In this document: piece after piece, positions 16,996 through 25,408 of the stretch
Numbering within the stretch: the stretch's first letter is position 1
Layout of the letters: every line of letters begins with the position of its first letter
Source: Planctomycetales bacterium
GTDB taxonomy: Bacteria; Planctomycetota; Planctomycetia; Planctomycetales; Planctomycetaceae
Reading direction: 5' to 3'
Length of the DNA: 42,870 bases
Assembly (NCBI GenBank): GCA_016235885.1
Contig: JACRIH010000489.1
Span: 1 to 42,870 of the forward strand
Notes under the pieces: generated by a model
Told to the model about the DNA's origin: nothing
What the model saw: the letters and a program-made list of their open reading frames with translations, nothing else
The model's database searches: none
Position numbers and translations under genes: made by a program

Positions 16996-18078
16996 TCACT
17001 CCGTTCCCAAGTCTCCCAGCATTTGCGTCAGCGGCACGAACAGTGTGAGCGCGTACATCAACGTCACGCCGCCGCCGACCACGATCACCGCCGCCACGGG
17101 CAGCACGACGCGCACCCACTCCGCCTGGAAGACGGCTCGGCCGCGGTACACTTCGGTCAATTGATTCAACGTCGAACCGAGCGACGATTGCCGCTCGCCG
17201 ACGGCCAGCATCCACCGCATGAACGACGGCAAGCTGCGTTGTACGGCCGGTTCGTCCAGCGATTCGTCCAGCGATTGGCCATCACGAATGTGCTGCGCCA
17301 CCCGGCCAGCCGCCCGCGATAACCGCGCATTGCCAGTCGCCTCACCAGCCAATTGCAATGCGTTGGGCAATGGCACCTGCTGTTCGAGCAACACCCGCAG
17401 CATGTGCGTGAAGTTGGCGCGATGAAAGTTTTCGAGAATCCCCGCGATGCCGGGAAAAAAACGCCACGGCAGGATGACCAGCGACATCAACCCCGACTGC
17501 GCTCCGGAGGTCAACGCGCTGCGGCTGGTCAACCGCCACCAGATCACGATCAGGCACAGAGCCGTCGGCACGGCCGGTCCCCAATATGCGACGGTGTTTT
17601 GCAGCGGGTGAAACCATACGAACCACTTCGCGACCGGCAACTGCATCGACTCGTAGGTTTCTTCGAATACCGGCAGGATGAGGACGATGAACGCGACAAA
17701 CAACCCGTACGCAAACAACACGATGAGTGTCGGGTAGAACAGCGCGGCACTGATCTGCTGTCGCAGTTCATGCACCGACCGAGCCAGTCCGCCGAACGAC
17801 GCGAGCGCGTCCGCCAATCGCCCGCCGCGCAGACCCGCTTCGACGACCGCGCGGTACACCGCCGGGATCGCCTGGCTCTCCGCCGCCAGCGCGTCGGGCA
17901 ACGACGATCCGCCTTGCAGGTGGCTGGCCAGCCGAACTGTCACGCGCCCCAACCGGCCGGTCAACGTGCTCCCGAGTCCCACGAGACCCAACTCCAACGG
18001 CACACCACAGCGCACCAGCGAGGCGATTTCCTCGTTGAGCGCGATCAAGTCGTCCAGCGTCACCGGGCGGGTGGACAT
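16996..18078 (-). CDS. GspF/PilC-like type II secretion membrane protein (first of three)
   Basis: This 360-residue protein carries two T2SF domains. The first includes LVRCGVPLELGLVGLGSTL, GGSSLPDALAAESQAIP and GLRGGRLADALASF, then a membrane helix (LIVLFAYGLFVAFIVLIL). The second includes LLEQQVPLPNALQLAGEATGNAR and GQSLDESLDEPAVQ, ending in a helix with LFVPLTQMLGDLGTE. A mid-protein helix (PTALCLIVIWWRL) separates the domains. It is the gene nearest gspE, 144 bp downstream of it on the same strand, and so the likeliest conventional GspF partner of the ATPase. The gap to gspE contains a GC-rich imperfect palindrome. Confidence 0.9.
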   Translation of the reverse strand: MSTRPVTLDDLIALNEEIASLVRCGVPLELGLVGLGSTLTGRLGRVTVRLASHLQGGSSLPDALAAESQAIPAVYRAVVEAGLRGGRLADALASFGGLARSVHELRQQISAALFYPTLIVLFAYGLFVAFIVLILPVFEETYESMQLPVAKWFVWFHPLQNTVAYWGPAVPTALCLIVIWWRLTSRSALTSGAQSGLMSLVILPWRFFPGIAGILENFHRANFTHMLRVLLEQQVPLPNALQLAGEATGNARLSRAAGRVAQHIRDGQSLDESLDEPAVQRSLPSFMRWMLAVGERQSSLGSTLNQLTEVYRGRAVFQAEWVRVVLPVAAVIVVGGGVTLMYALTLFVPLTQMLGDLGTE

Positions 18079-18189
18079 GTTGGATTTTCGATTTGAGTTT
18101 TTCGATTGGCGATTGGAGCGGACATCATCCAGAGTCGATGAGTGATCTGCAACCGAGGGCGCGAGCGTTGCGTCAGCAACGCGAAAGCT

Positions 18190-18220
18190 CCCCTCTCCCC
18201 CTCCGGGGGCGAGGGGGAGG
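18190..18220. repeat. GC-rich imperfect palindrome downstream of gspE
   Basis: The tract cccctctcccc followed by ctccgggggc and gagggggagg can fold on itself and resembles the palindrome in the pseudopilin leader at 13485. It starts 3 bp past the gspE stop codon. No T-tract follows on the minus strand, so termination is not certain. Confidence 0.5.
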
Positions 18221-18222
18221 AA

Positions 18223-19503
18223 TTAGACGCCGCGGAATCCAAACGTGCGACGGATTTCAGCCGGACTGGTGACACCAGCGGTCACGGCATCGCACGCGCG
18301 GCGGGAGAACGACACCATGCCCGATGCGATCGCCAACCGTTCGATCTCGGACGTGTCGCTGCCCGACATGATCGCCCGGCCGAGATTCTCAACGTCCGGT
18401 CGCAGCAATTCGGCGAGGACCAACCGACCACGGTAGCCGGTGCCCCGGCAGTTCGCGCAGCCGGCAGGTTCGCGAACGTGCGCGACATCGAGACCCAGCC
18501 GCGCCGCCGGATCGTCGCTCGCAACCGAACATTCGCACAGTCGTCGCACGAGTCGCTGGCAGAGGACGCCACGCAGGCCACTCCGAATCTGAAACGGTTC
18601 GATCCCGATGTCGAATAACCGCGTGATCGTTTCCGCCGCCGAACCGGTGTGAAACGTGGTCAGCACGAGATGTCCCGTCAACGACGCCTGAAAGACCGTC
18701 TCGGCGGTCAGGCGATCGCGCACTTCGCCAACCATGATGACTTCCGGGTCCTGCCGCATGACCGATCGCAATCCAGTCGCGAAATCGAATCCGGCGGCCA
18801 CGTTGATCTGCGACTGCGCGGCGCCGGGAAGGACTGCTTCGACGGGATCTTCAAGTGTGACGACGCTGCGGCGAGGCTTTGTGGACGGTGGACGGTGGAT
18901 GGTGGACGGTGTCGATTCTCTGTCCACCGTCCACCGTCCACCGTCCACCACCTCCCGCAGGCACGCATACAACGTCGTCGTCTTCCCGCTCCCCGCCGGC
19001 CCGCTCACGATCAACAAGCCGCTCGTTTCGGCCAGCAACCGGGGGAGTTCGGCCGCGATGTCAGTGGGCAGGCCGAGGTCGTTCAGTCGCGAGAATTGAC
19101 CGGAACCGACGAACAATCGCACGACCGCCTTTTCGCCGAACAGCGTGGGGAACGTGCTGACTCGCATTTCAATGTTCGAGTCGGCTGGCCCGCCGGCTGT
19201 CTGTCGGATGCGCCCCTCCTGCGGCACGTCGCTGCGATACGTCAGCAGGTCCGCCAGCACTTTCAGCCGCGCGACGACATTGGCTTTGATCTCGTTCGGA
19301 AATGCCGCGACCGGATGCAACACGCCATCCAACCGCCACGACATCCGCAGGCTGTCCGCATCCGGCAGCAGATGCACATCGCTGGCCCCGGCCTCGCGAG
19401 CGGCGATCAACAACGCCTCGACAATCCGGCTGACGTGCTCGGGCAATCGAACGTCGAGGCCACTCAGCCGCTGATGAAACTGATCGGGAAGTGAGGTGGG
19501 CAT
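18223..19503 (-). CDS. gspE: GspE/PilB-family secretion ATPase with repeat-derived insertion
   Basis: This protein powers pseudopilus assembly by ATP hydrolysis at the inner face of the cytoplasmic membrane. It has Walker A GPAGSGKTTTLY, the Asp box VVTLEDPVEAVLPG, the Walker B region RQDPEVIMVGEVRD, and the His box LTTFHTGSAAETITRL. A C-terminal Cys pair (GCANCRGTGYRGR) and a CEC sequence 30 residues before it resemble the GspE zinc motif. Between Walker A and the Asp box there are about 26 extra residues (VVDGGRWTVDRESTP and onward) encoded by a heptamer palindrome; relatives have only a few residues there. The start is ATG 19503 or ATG 19563; neither has a strong Shine-Dalgarno sequence. 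I prefer 19503 (426 residues). It heads the cluster. Confidence 0.93.
   Translation of the reverse strand: MPTSLPDQFHQRLSGLDVRLPEHVSRIVEALLIAAREAGASDVHLLPDADSLRMSWRLDGVLHPVAAFPNEIKANVVARLKVLADLLTYRSDVPQEGRIRQTAGGPADSNIEMRVSTFPTLFGEKAVVRLFVGSGQFSRLNDLGLPTDIAAELPRLLAETSGLLIVSGPAGSGKTTTLYACLREVVDGGRWTVDRESTPSTIHRPPSTKPRRSVVTLEDPVEAVLPGAAQSQINVAAGFDFATGLRSVMRQDPEVIMVGEVRDRLTAETVFQASLTGHLVLTTFHTGSAAETITRLFDIGIEPFQIRSGLRGVLCQRLVRRLCECSVASDDPAARLGLDVAHVREPAGCANCRGTGYRGRLVLAELLRPDVENLGRAIMSGSDTSEIERLAIASGMVSFSRRACDAVTAGVTSPAEIRRTFGFRGV
18881..18950. repeat. Heptamer-unit palindrome inside gspE
   Basis: The left arm (about 18881-18910) consists of repeats of the 7-mer ggacggt, with one ggatggt variant. 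The right arm (about 18922-18950) consists of the inverted unit accgtcc, and an 11-nt spacer separates them. It lies wholly in the gspE reading frame, is a net in-frame insertion, and is translated as a Gly/Arg/Trp/Pro-rich loop. Confidence 0.92.
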
Positions 19504-19666
19504 GCGACTGTGCTTACCGTACCGGTTGGGAAATGTCGAGCCAACGCCGACCGGGAGTGTCATTTGGTTTCGATGCCCGCAATCTTTTCCAATCGGGGTT
19601 TTGAGCTTCCGTGCCGATCAATACACTGTGATCCAGTTGATCCACGGACAGAACGGAGATGCCATC
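19504..19666. other. Divergent intergenic region, gspE / DUF1501
   Basis: These 163 bp must hold the promoters of the leftward secretion cluster and the rightward DUF1501 gene, unless gspE starts at 19563. A plus-strand ttgagc followed by tacact is a weak candidate with poor spacing (15 nt). No strong palindrome is present. Confidence 0.4.
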
Positions 19667-21115
19667 ATGCTCACAGTTCTTGGCCAATCATCGAAACTGT
19701 GCGACGGAGTGACGCGCCGAGAGTTGATGCGCGTCGGCGGACTGTCGCTCTTCGCGGGGATGACTCTGCCACGACTGGTTCGCGCGGCGGAGGCGACATC
19801 GACAGCGGGGCAGGGGAGGGGACGCGGGCCGGCGAAATCGGTGATCTTGTTCAACCTGCTCGGCGGACCGAGCCAGATGGACATGTTCGACATGAAGCCC
19901 GACGCGCCGGTCGAAGTGCGCGGTGAGTTCCAGCCGATCAGCACGTCGCTGCCGGGTCTGCAAATCTGCGAGCACTTGCCGAACACGGCGAAGCTCATGC
20001 ACAAGGCGTGTCTGATTCGGACCGTCACGCACGGCTACAACGCTCACAACCCGCTCAACATCATGACCGGGTTCAGCGGCGGCAAGTTCGATCAGTTGCG
20101 GCCCGAACCGACCGACCCGCCCGACATCGGCGCGATCTGCCAGTATCTCCGCATGGGTTCACGCGACATGCCGGGAGCGGTCTGTCTGCCGTGTTATCCT
20201 GGCTGGGGCGAAAGCTCGATGTATCCCGGCATTCGGCGGCCGGGACCGTACGGCGGTTTTTTGGGGAGTCAGTACGACCCGCTGTTTAGCGTCTGCGAAC
20301 CGAAGTTTGATCGCGAACCGCGAGTCGCGTTCTACGATCAGGTCATCCCGCGCGGTGAACCGAAGCTGGCATCGCTCGACGAGTTGCCCGACGTCACCGT
20401 CAATCGGCTCGATCGCCGGCGTTCGATCCTCGATCAACTCGATACTCAGTTTGAAGCGACGCGCGGCGCGGGAGCCATCGAGCGCATGAATCACTTCCAG
20501 ACCCGCGCGTTCGAAATGCTGACATCGAGCCGGACTCGCGACGCCTTCGACCTGTCGCGCGAACCCGACTCGCTCCGCGATCATTACGGACGAAATATGA
20601 ACGGCTCCAGCCTGCTCGTGGCGCGGCGACTCGTCGAATCCGGCGTGCCGTTCATCAGTGTGCATGCGGAGATCTTTGGCAAGTACGGCCATTCGTATGA
20701 CATGCACGAAAACAACTTCGGCATGTTGAAAGACGCCAACCTGCCGATCCTCGACAAGGCGTATCCCGCGCTGATCGAAGACCTCGAATCCCGCGGCCTG
20801 CTCGATTCGACGCTGGTCGTGGTGATGGGCGAGATGGGCCGCTCACCCAAGGTCAACGCCAAGGCGGGCCGCGACCACTGGCCGCAATGCGGTTTCAGTT
20901 TGCTCACCGGCGGCGGCACAAAGCGCGGTTGCGTCTTCGGCGAAACGGACAAGCAGGCAGCGTATCCCAGCAGCCATCCGGTCTCTCCTGGCGACATCGT
21001 GGCGACGATCTACCAGTTGCTCGGCATCGACCCGCACCTGACCGTCCCCGACCGCCTCAACCGCCCGACCCCCATCGCCCACGGCGGCGAACCGATTTGG
21101 GATGTGATCGTGTGA
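19667..21115 (+). CDS. DUF1501 protein, Tat-type leader (2 of 5)
   Basis: The ATG at 19667 is preceded by GGAG at a normal distance and gives 482 residues. The open frame upstream to 19496 overlaps the start region of gspE and has no leader-like sequence, so it is excluded. The leader VTRRELMRVGGLSLFAGMTL is Tat-like. Motifs LLGGPSQMDMFDMKP and MGEMGRSPKVN followed by GRDHWPQCG mark DUF1501; His in GGPSH is replaced by Gln. An Arg/Gly-rich stretch (GQGRGRGPAK) follows the signal. The Gfo/Idh/MocA-like gene begins 87 bp downstream and may be co-transcribed. Confidence 0.93.
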   Translation: MLTVLGQSSKLCDGVTRRELMRVGGLSLFAGMTLPRLVRAAEATSTAGQGRGRGPAKSVILFNLLGGPSQMDMFDMKPDAPVEVRGEFQPISTSLPGLQICEHLPNTAKLMHKACLIRTVTHGYNAHNPLNIMTGFSGGKFDQLRPEPTDPPDIGAICQYLRMGSRDMPGAVCLPCYPGWGESSMYPGIRRPGPYGGFLGSQYDPLFSVCEPKFDREPRVAFYDQVIPRGEPKLASLDELPDVTVNRLDRRRSILDQLDTQFEATRGAGAIERMNHFQTRAFEMLTSSRTRDAFDLSREPDSLRDHYGRNMNGSSLLVARRLVESGVPFISVHAEIFGKYGHSYDMHENNFGMLKDANLPILDKAYPALIEDLESRGLLDSTLVVVMGEMGRSPKVNAKAGRDHWPQCGFSLLTGGGTKRGCVFGETDKQAAYPSSHPVSPGDIVATIYQLLGIDPHLTVPDRLNRPTPIAHGGEPIWDVIV

Positions 21116-21202
21116 GGGGACCTCGGAAGAAGCAAGACGAGAGGCAATGAATTCCAAGCACGTTTGTGTCACGCATTCTGTTTCCCAAAATTGGAGAGTC
21201 TC

Positions 21203-22279
21203 ATGATTCGAAGTGTCGTCACGCTGGTGGCCCTGACCGCTTTGGGAATAGGTTGCGCGGACGTTCGCGTTGATGCCGCGGAGCCGGTGCGTGTCGGTCT
21301 GCTCGGCATCGATAACTATGGGTCGGTCGCGTACACGGAGTTTCTGAATCGTCCGCATGCCGAAGGAGTTTTCGCAGGCGTGCGGGTGGTGGCGGCGTAC
21401 CCGATCGGAAGCGACGACTATCCCGACAGCGACAAGCTTCTCGCGAGCTGGAAGGACCAGTTGCTCAAGATGTATCAGAGTCCCAAAGATCCGAAGGACG
21501 CCGTGCCGCCGATTGAGATGGTCAACTCCGTTGATGAACTGTTGAAGAAGTGCGACGCGGTCATGATCTTCAGCATGGACGGTCGCCTCCACTTGAAGCA
21601 GGCGACACAGGTGCTCAAGGCGGGCAAACGGTTGTTCATCAGTCGTCCTTTGGCTTCGTCGCCGGAAGATGCGATTGCGATTTTGAAGTTGGCCGCGGAA
21701 ACGAAGACTCCGTGCTGGAGCAGTTCGCAGCACCGTTACAGCGGTGGCTTCAGCGGCATGCGCGATCATCCCGAAGTGGGGCGCGTCATCGGTTGCGATG
21801 TCTACGGCGGCTGGATTGTGAATGCTCCGGAGGCCGACAAGTTCACGCGACCGCTGCACAGCATCGAGACGCTGTACACGATCATGGGGCCGGGCGTCGT
21901 GTCGGTGACGTGTACTTCGACGTCGACGGCGGAGGTAATCACCGCCCTCTGGAAGGACGGGCGCGTGGGGACGTATCGAGGCATCAAGGAGGGAGCCGTC
22001 AAATACAGCGCGACGGTTTTCGGAGACAAGGGGGTCTCGACGGCCGGCATTTATGGTCACGGTGTGCCGGTCAAAGGGATCGTTCCGACGAACGACAAGT
22101 ACGTTGGCTACGAAGGACTGGCCATCGAGATGGCCAAGTTTCTCAAAGGGGGCCCGGTCCCCGTGAGTGCCGCCGAAACCCTGGAGATCTTTGCTCTGCT
22201 GCAAGCCGCGGAAGCCAGCAAAGCTCAGAACGGAGCCGTCGTCCGGCTACAAAACCTCTCGAAGGGGATCGGCGAGTAG
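21203..22279 (+). CDS. Gfo/Idh/MocA-family-like secreted protein
   Basis: From the ATG at 21203, preceded by GGAGAG, this is 358 residues with an N-terminal hydrophobic signal (SVVTLVALTALGIGCADV). The Cys could be a lipid-attachment site, although the lipobox is imperfect. The mature part opens with VRVGLLGIDNYGSVAYTEFL, a Rossmann-type nucleotide-binding start with a modified GxGxxG. It continues with the VDELLKKCDAVMIFSMDGR and LKAGKRLFISRPLASSPEDA strands that correspond to the conserved EKP region of the family, here SRPL instead of EKP. That loss, and export, suggest a non-standard or sugar-binding role. It sits between two DUF1501 genes; a common substrate pathway is possible but unproven. 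Confidence 0.8.
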   Translation: MIRSVVTLVALTALGIGCADVRVDAAEPVRVGLLGIDNYGSVAYTEFLNRPHAEGVFAGVRVVAAYPIGSDDYPDSDKLLASWKDQLLKMYQSPKDPKDAVPPIEMVNSVDELLKKCDAVMIFSMDGRLHLKQATQVLKAGKRLFISRPLASSPEDAIAILKLAAETKTPCWSSSQHRYSGGFSGMRDHPEVGRVIGCDVYGGWIVNAPEADKFTRPLHSIETLYTIMGPGVVSVTCTSTSTAEVITALWKDGRVGTYRGIKEGAVKYSATVFGDKGVSTAGIYGHGVPVKGIVPTNDKYVGYEGLAIEMAKFLKGGPVPVSAAETLEIFALLQAAEASKAQNGAVVRLQNLSKGIGE

Positions 22280-22304
22280 TGCCGATTGCTCACGCTAAAT
22301 TGTT

Positions 22305-22332
22305 TTGAATCCAACCCGGTTCTCGATACGAT
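22305..22332 (+). promoter_or_regulatory. Possible sigma70-type promoter for DUF1501 gene
   Basis: TTGAAT (22305-22310) and TACGAT (22327-22332) are separated by 16 nt and lie 77 bp before the 22410 start. Each hexamer matches four of six consensus positions, so this is only a candidate. Confidence 0.3.
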
Positions 22333-22409
22333 ACTACTTCGAGTCAGGGGTATCAGCCTGTCCATGCGATGCGTGGGCACCCGATTGGTCACTTGCCGAG
22401 AGAAATGCA

Positions 22410-23834
22410 ATGAGTCGTTCCATGAGCACTGTGCAGCATCCGACCGCGATGGTTTCCCGACGCAGACTTCTTCAAGCCGCCGGGGCCAGTGCTTTGCCTT
22501 TGGGCTTGCCCGGAATGGTCGCGGCGGGTGTCGATGAGAAGAGAGGTCTTGGCCGGGGCGCCGCCGAGAAGTCATGCATCTTCATCTTGCTGTGCGGTGG
22601 GCCGAGTCACCTCGATACGTGGGATCTGAAGCCTGAAGCACCGGATGGAATTCGGGGGCCTTACCAGCCCATCGCCACGAAAGTTCCGGGCATGCAGATC
22701 AGCGAGTTGCACACACGGCTCGCGACCATGACCGACAAATTTTGCCTGATCCGGTCGATGACGCATGTTGGAAACATCAGCAACCATTTCGACGCCATGC
22801 ATCACAGCCTGAGTGGCCAGGCGATGGCACCGGCCGACGCTCCGTACATGGGTTCGATTTTGGCGAAAGTGCGACCCAACGAACGGGGCATCGTACCCTA
22901 CGTCTGGCTGATCAAGTGCGTCGGCGATCCGGTTTTCTGTGCTCCGAACATTGGCATCGGCGGGCATCTGGGGGCGGCCTATAGTCCGCTGTTTGTCGGA
23001 TCGGCAGCCAATCACCCGGCCATGCCAACGTTCAAGGCTCCCGACGAACTGCAAGCCGCGGTGGTCGCCGAGCGGATGCAGGATCGACGCCGATTGTTGG
23101 AGGGACTGAGTCCATCCGAGAACACGGGCGATTCCCATCGAGCCACGAAAGATTGGCAGGACCTGCACCGGCGAGCCTTTGATTTGACGAGTGGATCGGA
23201 AGGCCGTCTGCCGTTCGAATTGCATCGCGAATCAACGTCCGTGCGCGAACGCTACGGCATGCATCCGCTGGGACAAAACCTGCTCTTGGCGCGGCGGCTC
23301 GTCGAATCGGGAGTTGGGTTCGTCACCGTCAACGGCTGGACGGGGACGGCTCCGGAGGGTGGCGGCGGAGCACCCAGCTCCAGTTGGGACATGCACGGCG
23401 GCGAAATGGGGATGGGGAGTGCCTTCGGCAATGGTTCTTACGGCATGGGCTATTGCCTGCCGAAACTCGATGAAGCGCTCTCCGCGTTGCTCGTCGATCT
23501 CGAAGATCGTGGCATGCTTGAAAACACCCTCGTCGTGGTCGCCGGAGAATTTGGTCGCACGCCGAACATCAATGCGCCGGGCGCGAACCCTGGGCGTCAA
23601 CACTGGCCTTCGTGCTATTCCGCCATCGTCGCGGGGGGTGGCATTCGCGGCGGCATGGTCTACGGTGAGTCCGACAAGAATGGTGCGTACGTGAAGGACA
23701 AGCCCGTGCGCCCGCAGGATCTCGGTGCCACGATCTTCCATGCCTTGAACGTCCCGCTCGGTCTCCGTCTCGGCCGCGATGGCTTCACCCGTCCGATCTC
23801 CACGGGCGAACCGCTCCTCGATCTGTTCGGTTAG
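22410..23834 (+). CDS. DUF1501 protein, Tat-type leader (3 of 5)
   Basis: The ATG at 22410 gives 474 residues; ATG 22425 is an alternative. Upstream open frame to 22305 is probably promoter sequence. The leader AMVSRRRLLQAAGASALPLG is a clear Tat-type signal. Motifs LCGGPSHLDTWDLKP and AGEFGRTPNIN followed by GRQHWPSC place it in DUF1501; the usual GRDHW is GRQHW here. A Gly/Met-rich insertion (MGMGSAFGNGSYGMGY) before the C-terminal domain is peculiar to this copy. It converges on the minus-strand Gfo-like gene with 19 bp between stops. Confidence 0.93.
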   Translation: MSRSMSTVQHPTAMVSRRRLLQAAGASALPLGLPGMVAAGVDEKRGLGRGAAEKSCIFILLCGGPSHLDTWDLKPEAPDGIRGPYQPIATKVPGMQISELHTRLATMTDKFCLIRSMTHVGNISNHFDAMHHSLSGQAMAPADAPYMGSILAKVRPNERGIVPYVWLIKCVGDPVFCAPNIGIGGHLGAAYSPLFVGSAANHPAMPTFKAPDELQAAVVAERMQDRRRLLEGLSPSENTGDSHRATKDWQDLHRRAFDLTSGSEGRLPFELHRESTSVRERYGMHPLGQNLLLARRLVESGVGFVTVNGWTGTAPEGGGGAPSSSWDMHGGEMGMGSAFGNGSYGMGYCLPKLDEALSALLVDLEDRGMLENTLVVVAGEFGRTPNINAPGANPGRQHWPSCYSAIVAGGGIRGGMVYGESDKNGAYVKDKPVRPQDLGATIFHALNVPLGLRLGRDGFTRPISTGEPLLDLFG

Positions 23835-23853
23835 TGCTATTCACCATCAACGA

Positions 23854-25137
23854 TCAAGACGCGGCGCGCGGAGGGTCCGGGATTCCTTTCGCGAAGGGCC
23901 AGTCCACTGGTTCGTAGGCGACGGCCAGTTCGGGAGTTTCCAGCCGGCGGTTCTTTTCGGCCAGGCTGTGCAGGGCCGCATCGAGTATGCCCGTGGTCAG
24001 CAACGTCCGTTCCACAGGATAAGCGGGCTGGCCCGTGTGCATCATGTGCTCGACGGCACGCAAGAGGTGCTCGAAGTGGGCGAACGGCGGACCATCCTGC
24101 GCGGCGAATGTCAGGGCAAACGGTTTCTCCTGCCCGCGGATCGCCACCGCACACGAGAACTCGTGCGTGAACCCCGTCCCCATCGCGATCGTGGCTTTCG
24201 TGCCGTCTCGGTATTCGATGAGGTAAAACACCGCGTCCTTGGCCATCTCCTTGGGACGCGGAACCTTGCCCGCGTAGGGAGTGGGGGATGCGTCCACGAC
24301 AGCGTTGAACAATGCCCGCGACCAGCGGCCATCTTTTTCCGCCTGCCAGATTCCATCTCCCGTGACCGACTGCACGGACTTGACGCCGGTTTCGCCTCCC
24401 TTGCGGCGTTCCATCAGGCATTGCATGCCTTCCAGGGAATGAAAGCCATAGGCTTCGAGCGGACCGTATCCCAGAGCGATCGCCTCGGTCACTTCAGAAC
24501 CGATGGGAATCGTCGCGGAAGGGGATCGCCACATCACCGGCACTGACGAACCGGCCATGAACGGAATTCGGAGTTCCCGCGCCGTATCGGCCATGTGCTT
24601 CGCATCCTTCCAGGCGCAGGAGAGGTGCTTGTCGTTGAAGACTGGAACGACTTTCTGGCACTTCCGAAATGTGGTGACCACCTCGTCGAAGAACCGCCGG
24701 CGCGGAAACAGAATCTGCTGAGTCTCCGGCACGGTTGGATAATTGCCGTGCTCACCAACGTTGAGCACGCCCGCGACGGCCAGCGAATCCTTCCCCAGCG
24801 TGAGCGCTTCGTGAATCGATTTTGCCATCACGAATCCATGCTTCTTCGCCAGAGCGACGCTGAGATCGTTGTCGCCGATCTGGTCGACGTACATCGAGAC
24901 CAACTTCAGATCCGGCCCAAGGCCACCGTCCTGTTTCCAACCCTCCAGAACCTTGCCCACGATGACGTCGGCATGCGAATTTCGGTGATAAACGGTGACC
25001 ACCGCCGCAATGGGAAGTTTCTCGCGTGGCTTTTCGTCGGCAAACAGCCGTGGGGAGAAGTGCTCGCCGCAGAGCGCCAGTCCCGCGGAACCGAGCGACG
25101 ACTGCAAGAACCGGCGTCGAGTCAGTGGATGGATCAT
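23854..25137 (-). CDS. Gfo/Idh/MocA-like protein with Tat-type leader
   Basis: This 427-residue protein begins MIHPLTRRRFLQSSLGSAGL, a Tat-type signal; GGAGAACTCC precedes the ATG. The body resembles planctomycete exported oxidoreductase-like proteins: an N-terminal alpha/beta region (LPIAAVVTVYHRNSHADVIV), then LAVAGVLNVGEHGNYP and PVFNDKHLSCAWKDA. A C-terminal region with FYLIEYRDGTKATIAMGTGF is like the second domain of the Gfo fold. The classic GxGxxG signature is not visible, so cofactor use is doubtful. It is upstream of nothing on its strand before the convergent DUF1501. A nested palindrome lies in the 271-bp gap upstream of its start. Confidence 0.75.
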   Translation of the reverse strand: MIHPLTRRRFLQSSLGSAGLALCGEHFSPRLFADEKPREKLPIAAVVTVYHRNSHADVIVGKVLEGWKQDGGLGPDLKLVSMYVDQIGDNDLSVALAKKHGFVMAKSIHEALTLGKDSLAVAGVLNVGEHGNYPTVPETQQILFPRRRFFDEVVTTFRKCQKVVPVFNDKHLSCAWKDAKHMADTARELRIPFMAGSSVPVMWRSPSATIPIGSEVTEAIALGYGPLEAYGFHSLEGMQCLMERRKGGETGVKSVQSVTGDGIWQAEKDGRWSRALFNAVVDASPTPYAGKVPRPKEMAKDAVFYLIEYRDGTKATIAMGTGFTHEFSCAVAIRGQEKPFALTFAAQDGPPFAHFEHLLRAVEHMMHTGQPAYPVERTLLTTGILDAALHSLAEKNRRLETPELAVAYEPVDWPFAKGIPDPPRAAS

Positions 25138-25203
25138 CGGAGTTCTCCAGGCGGAGCGAATGGCGAAAGCATTGTTCTTCGCACGGCCATGACTGAGACA
25201 TCG

Positions 25204-25361
25204 GTTGTTTATTGGGACTCAGGTTGAGGTTTGCGCTGATTTCGGGATTCCTCGTGAGCGGCAAGGCGCTAGCCGCCGGTCTGCTGAACACACCGGCGGC
25301 TAGCGCCTTGCCGCTCACAAAGACATTCGCGCAAGCATCAACCTGAGTCCCAATAAACAAC
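25204..25361. repeat. Nested double inverted repeat (cruciform-like, 158 bp)
   Basis: The outer arms 25204-25236 (starting gttgtttattgggactcagg) and 25329-25361 match as reverse complements at 31 of 33 positions. The inner arms 25254-25280 (starting gtgagcggcaaggcgctagc) and 25292-25318 match perfectly over 27 bp around an 11-nt loop. The two layers differ in composition: the outer is AT-richer and the inner is GC-rich. It occupies the gap between two minus-strand genes. No transposase or target duplication was recognised. Confidence 0.95.
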
Positions 25362-25408
25362 TCGACTGATACCGAGTGAGGAATAACTTGAAGCCTGAAT
25401 CATCTGTG

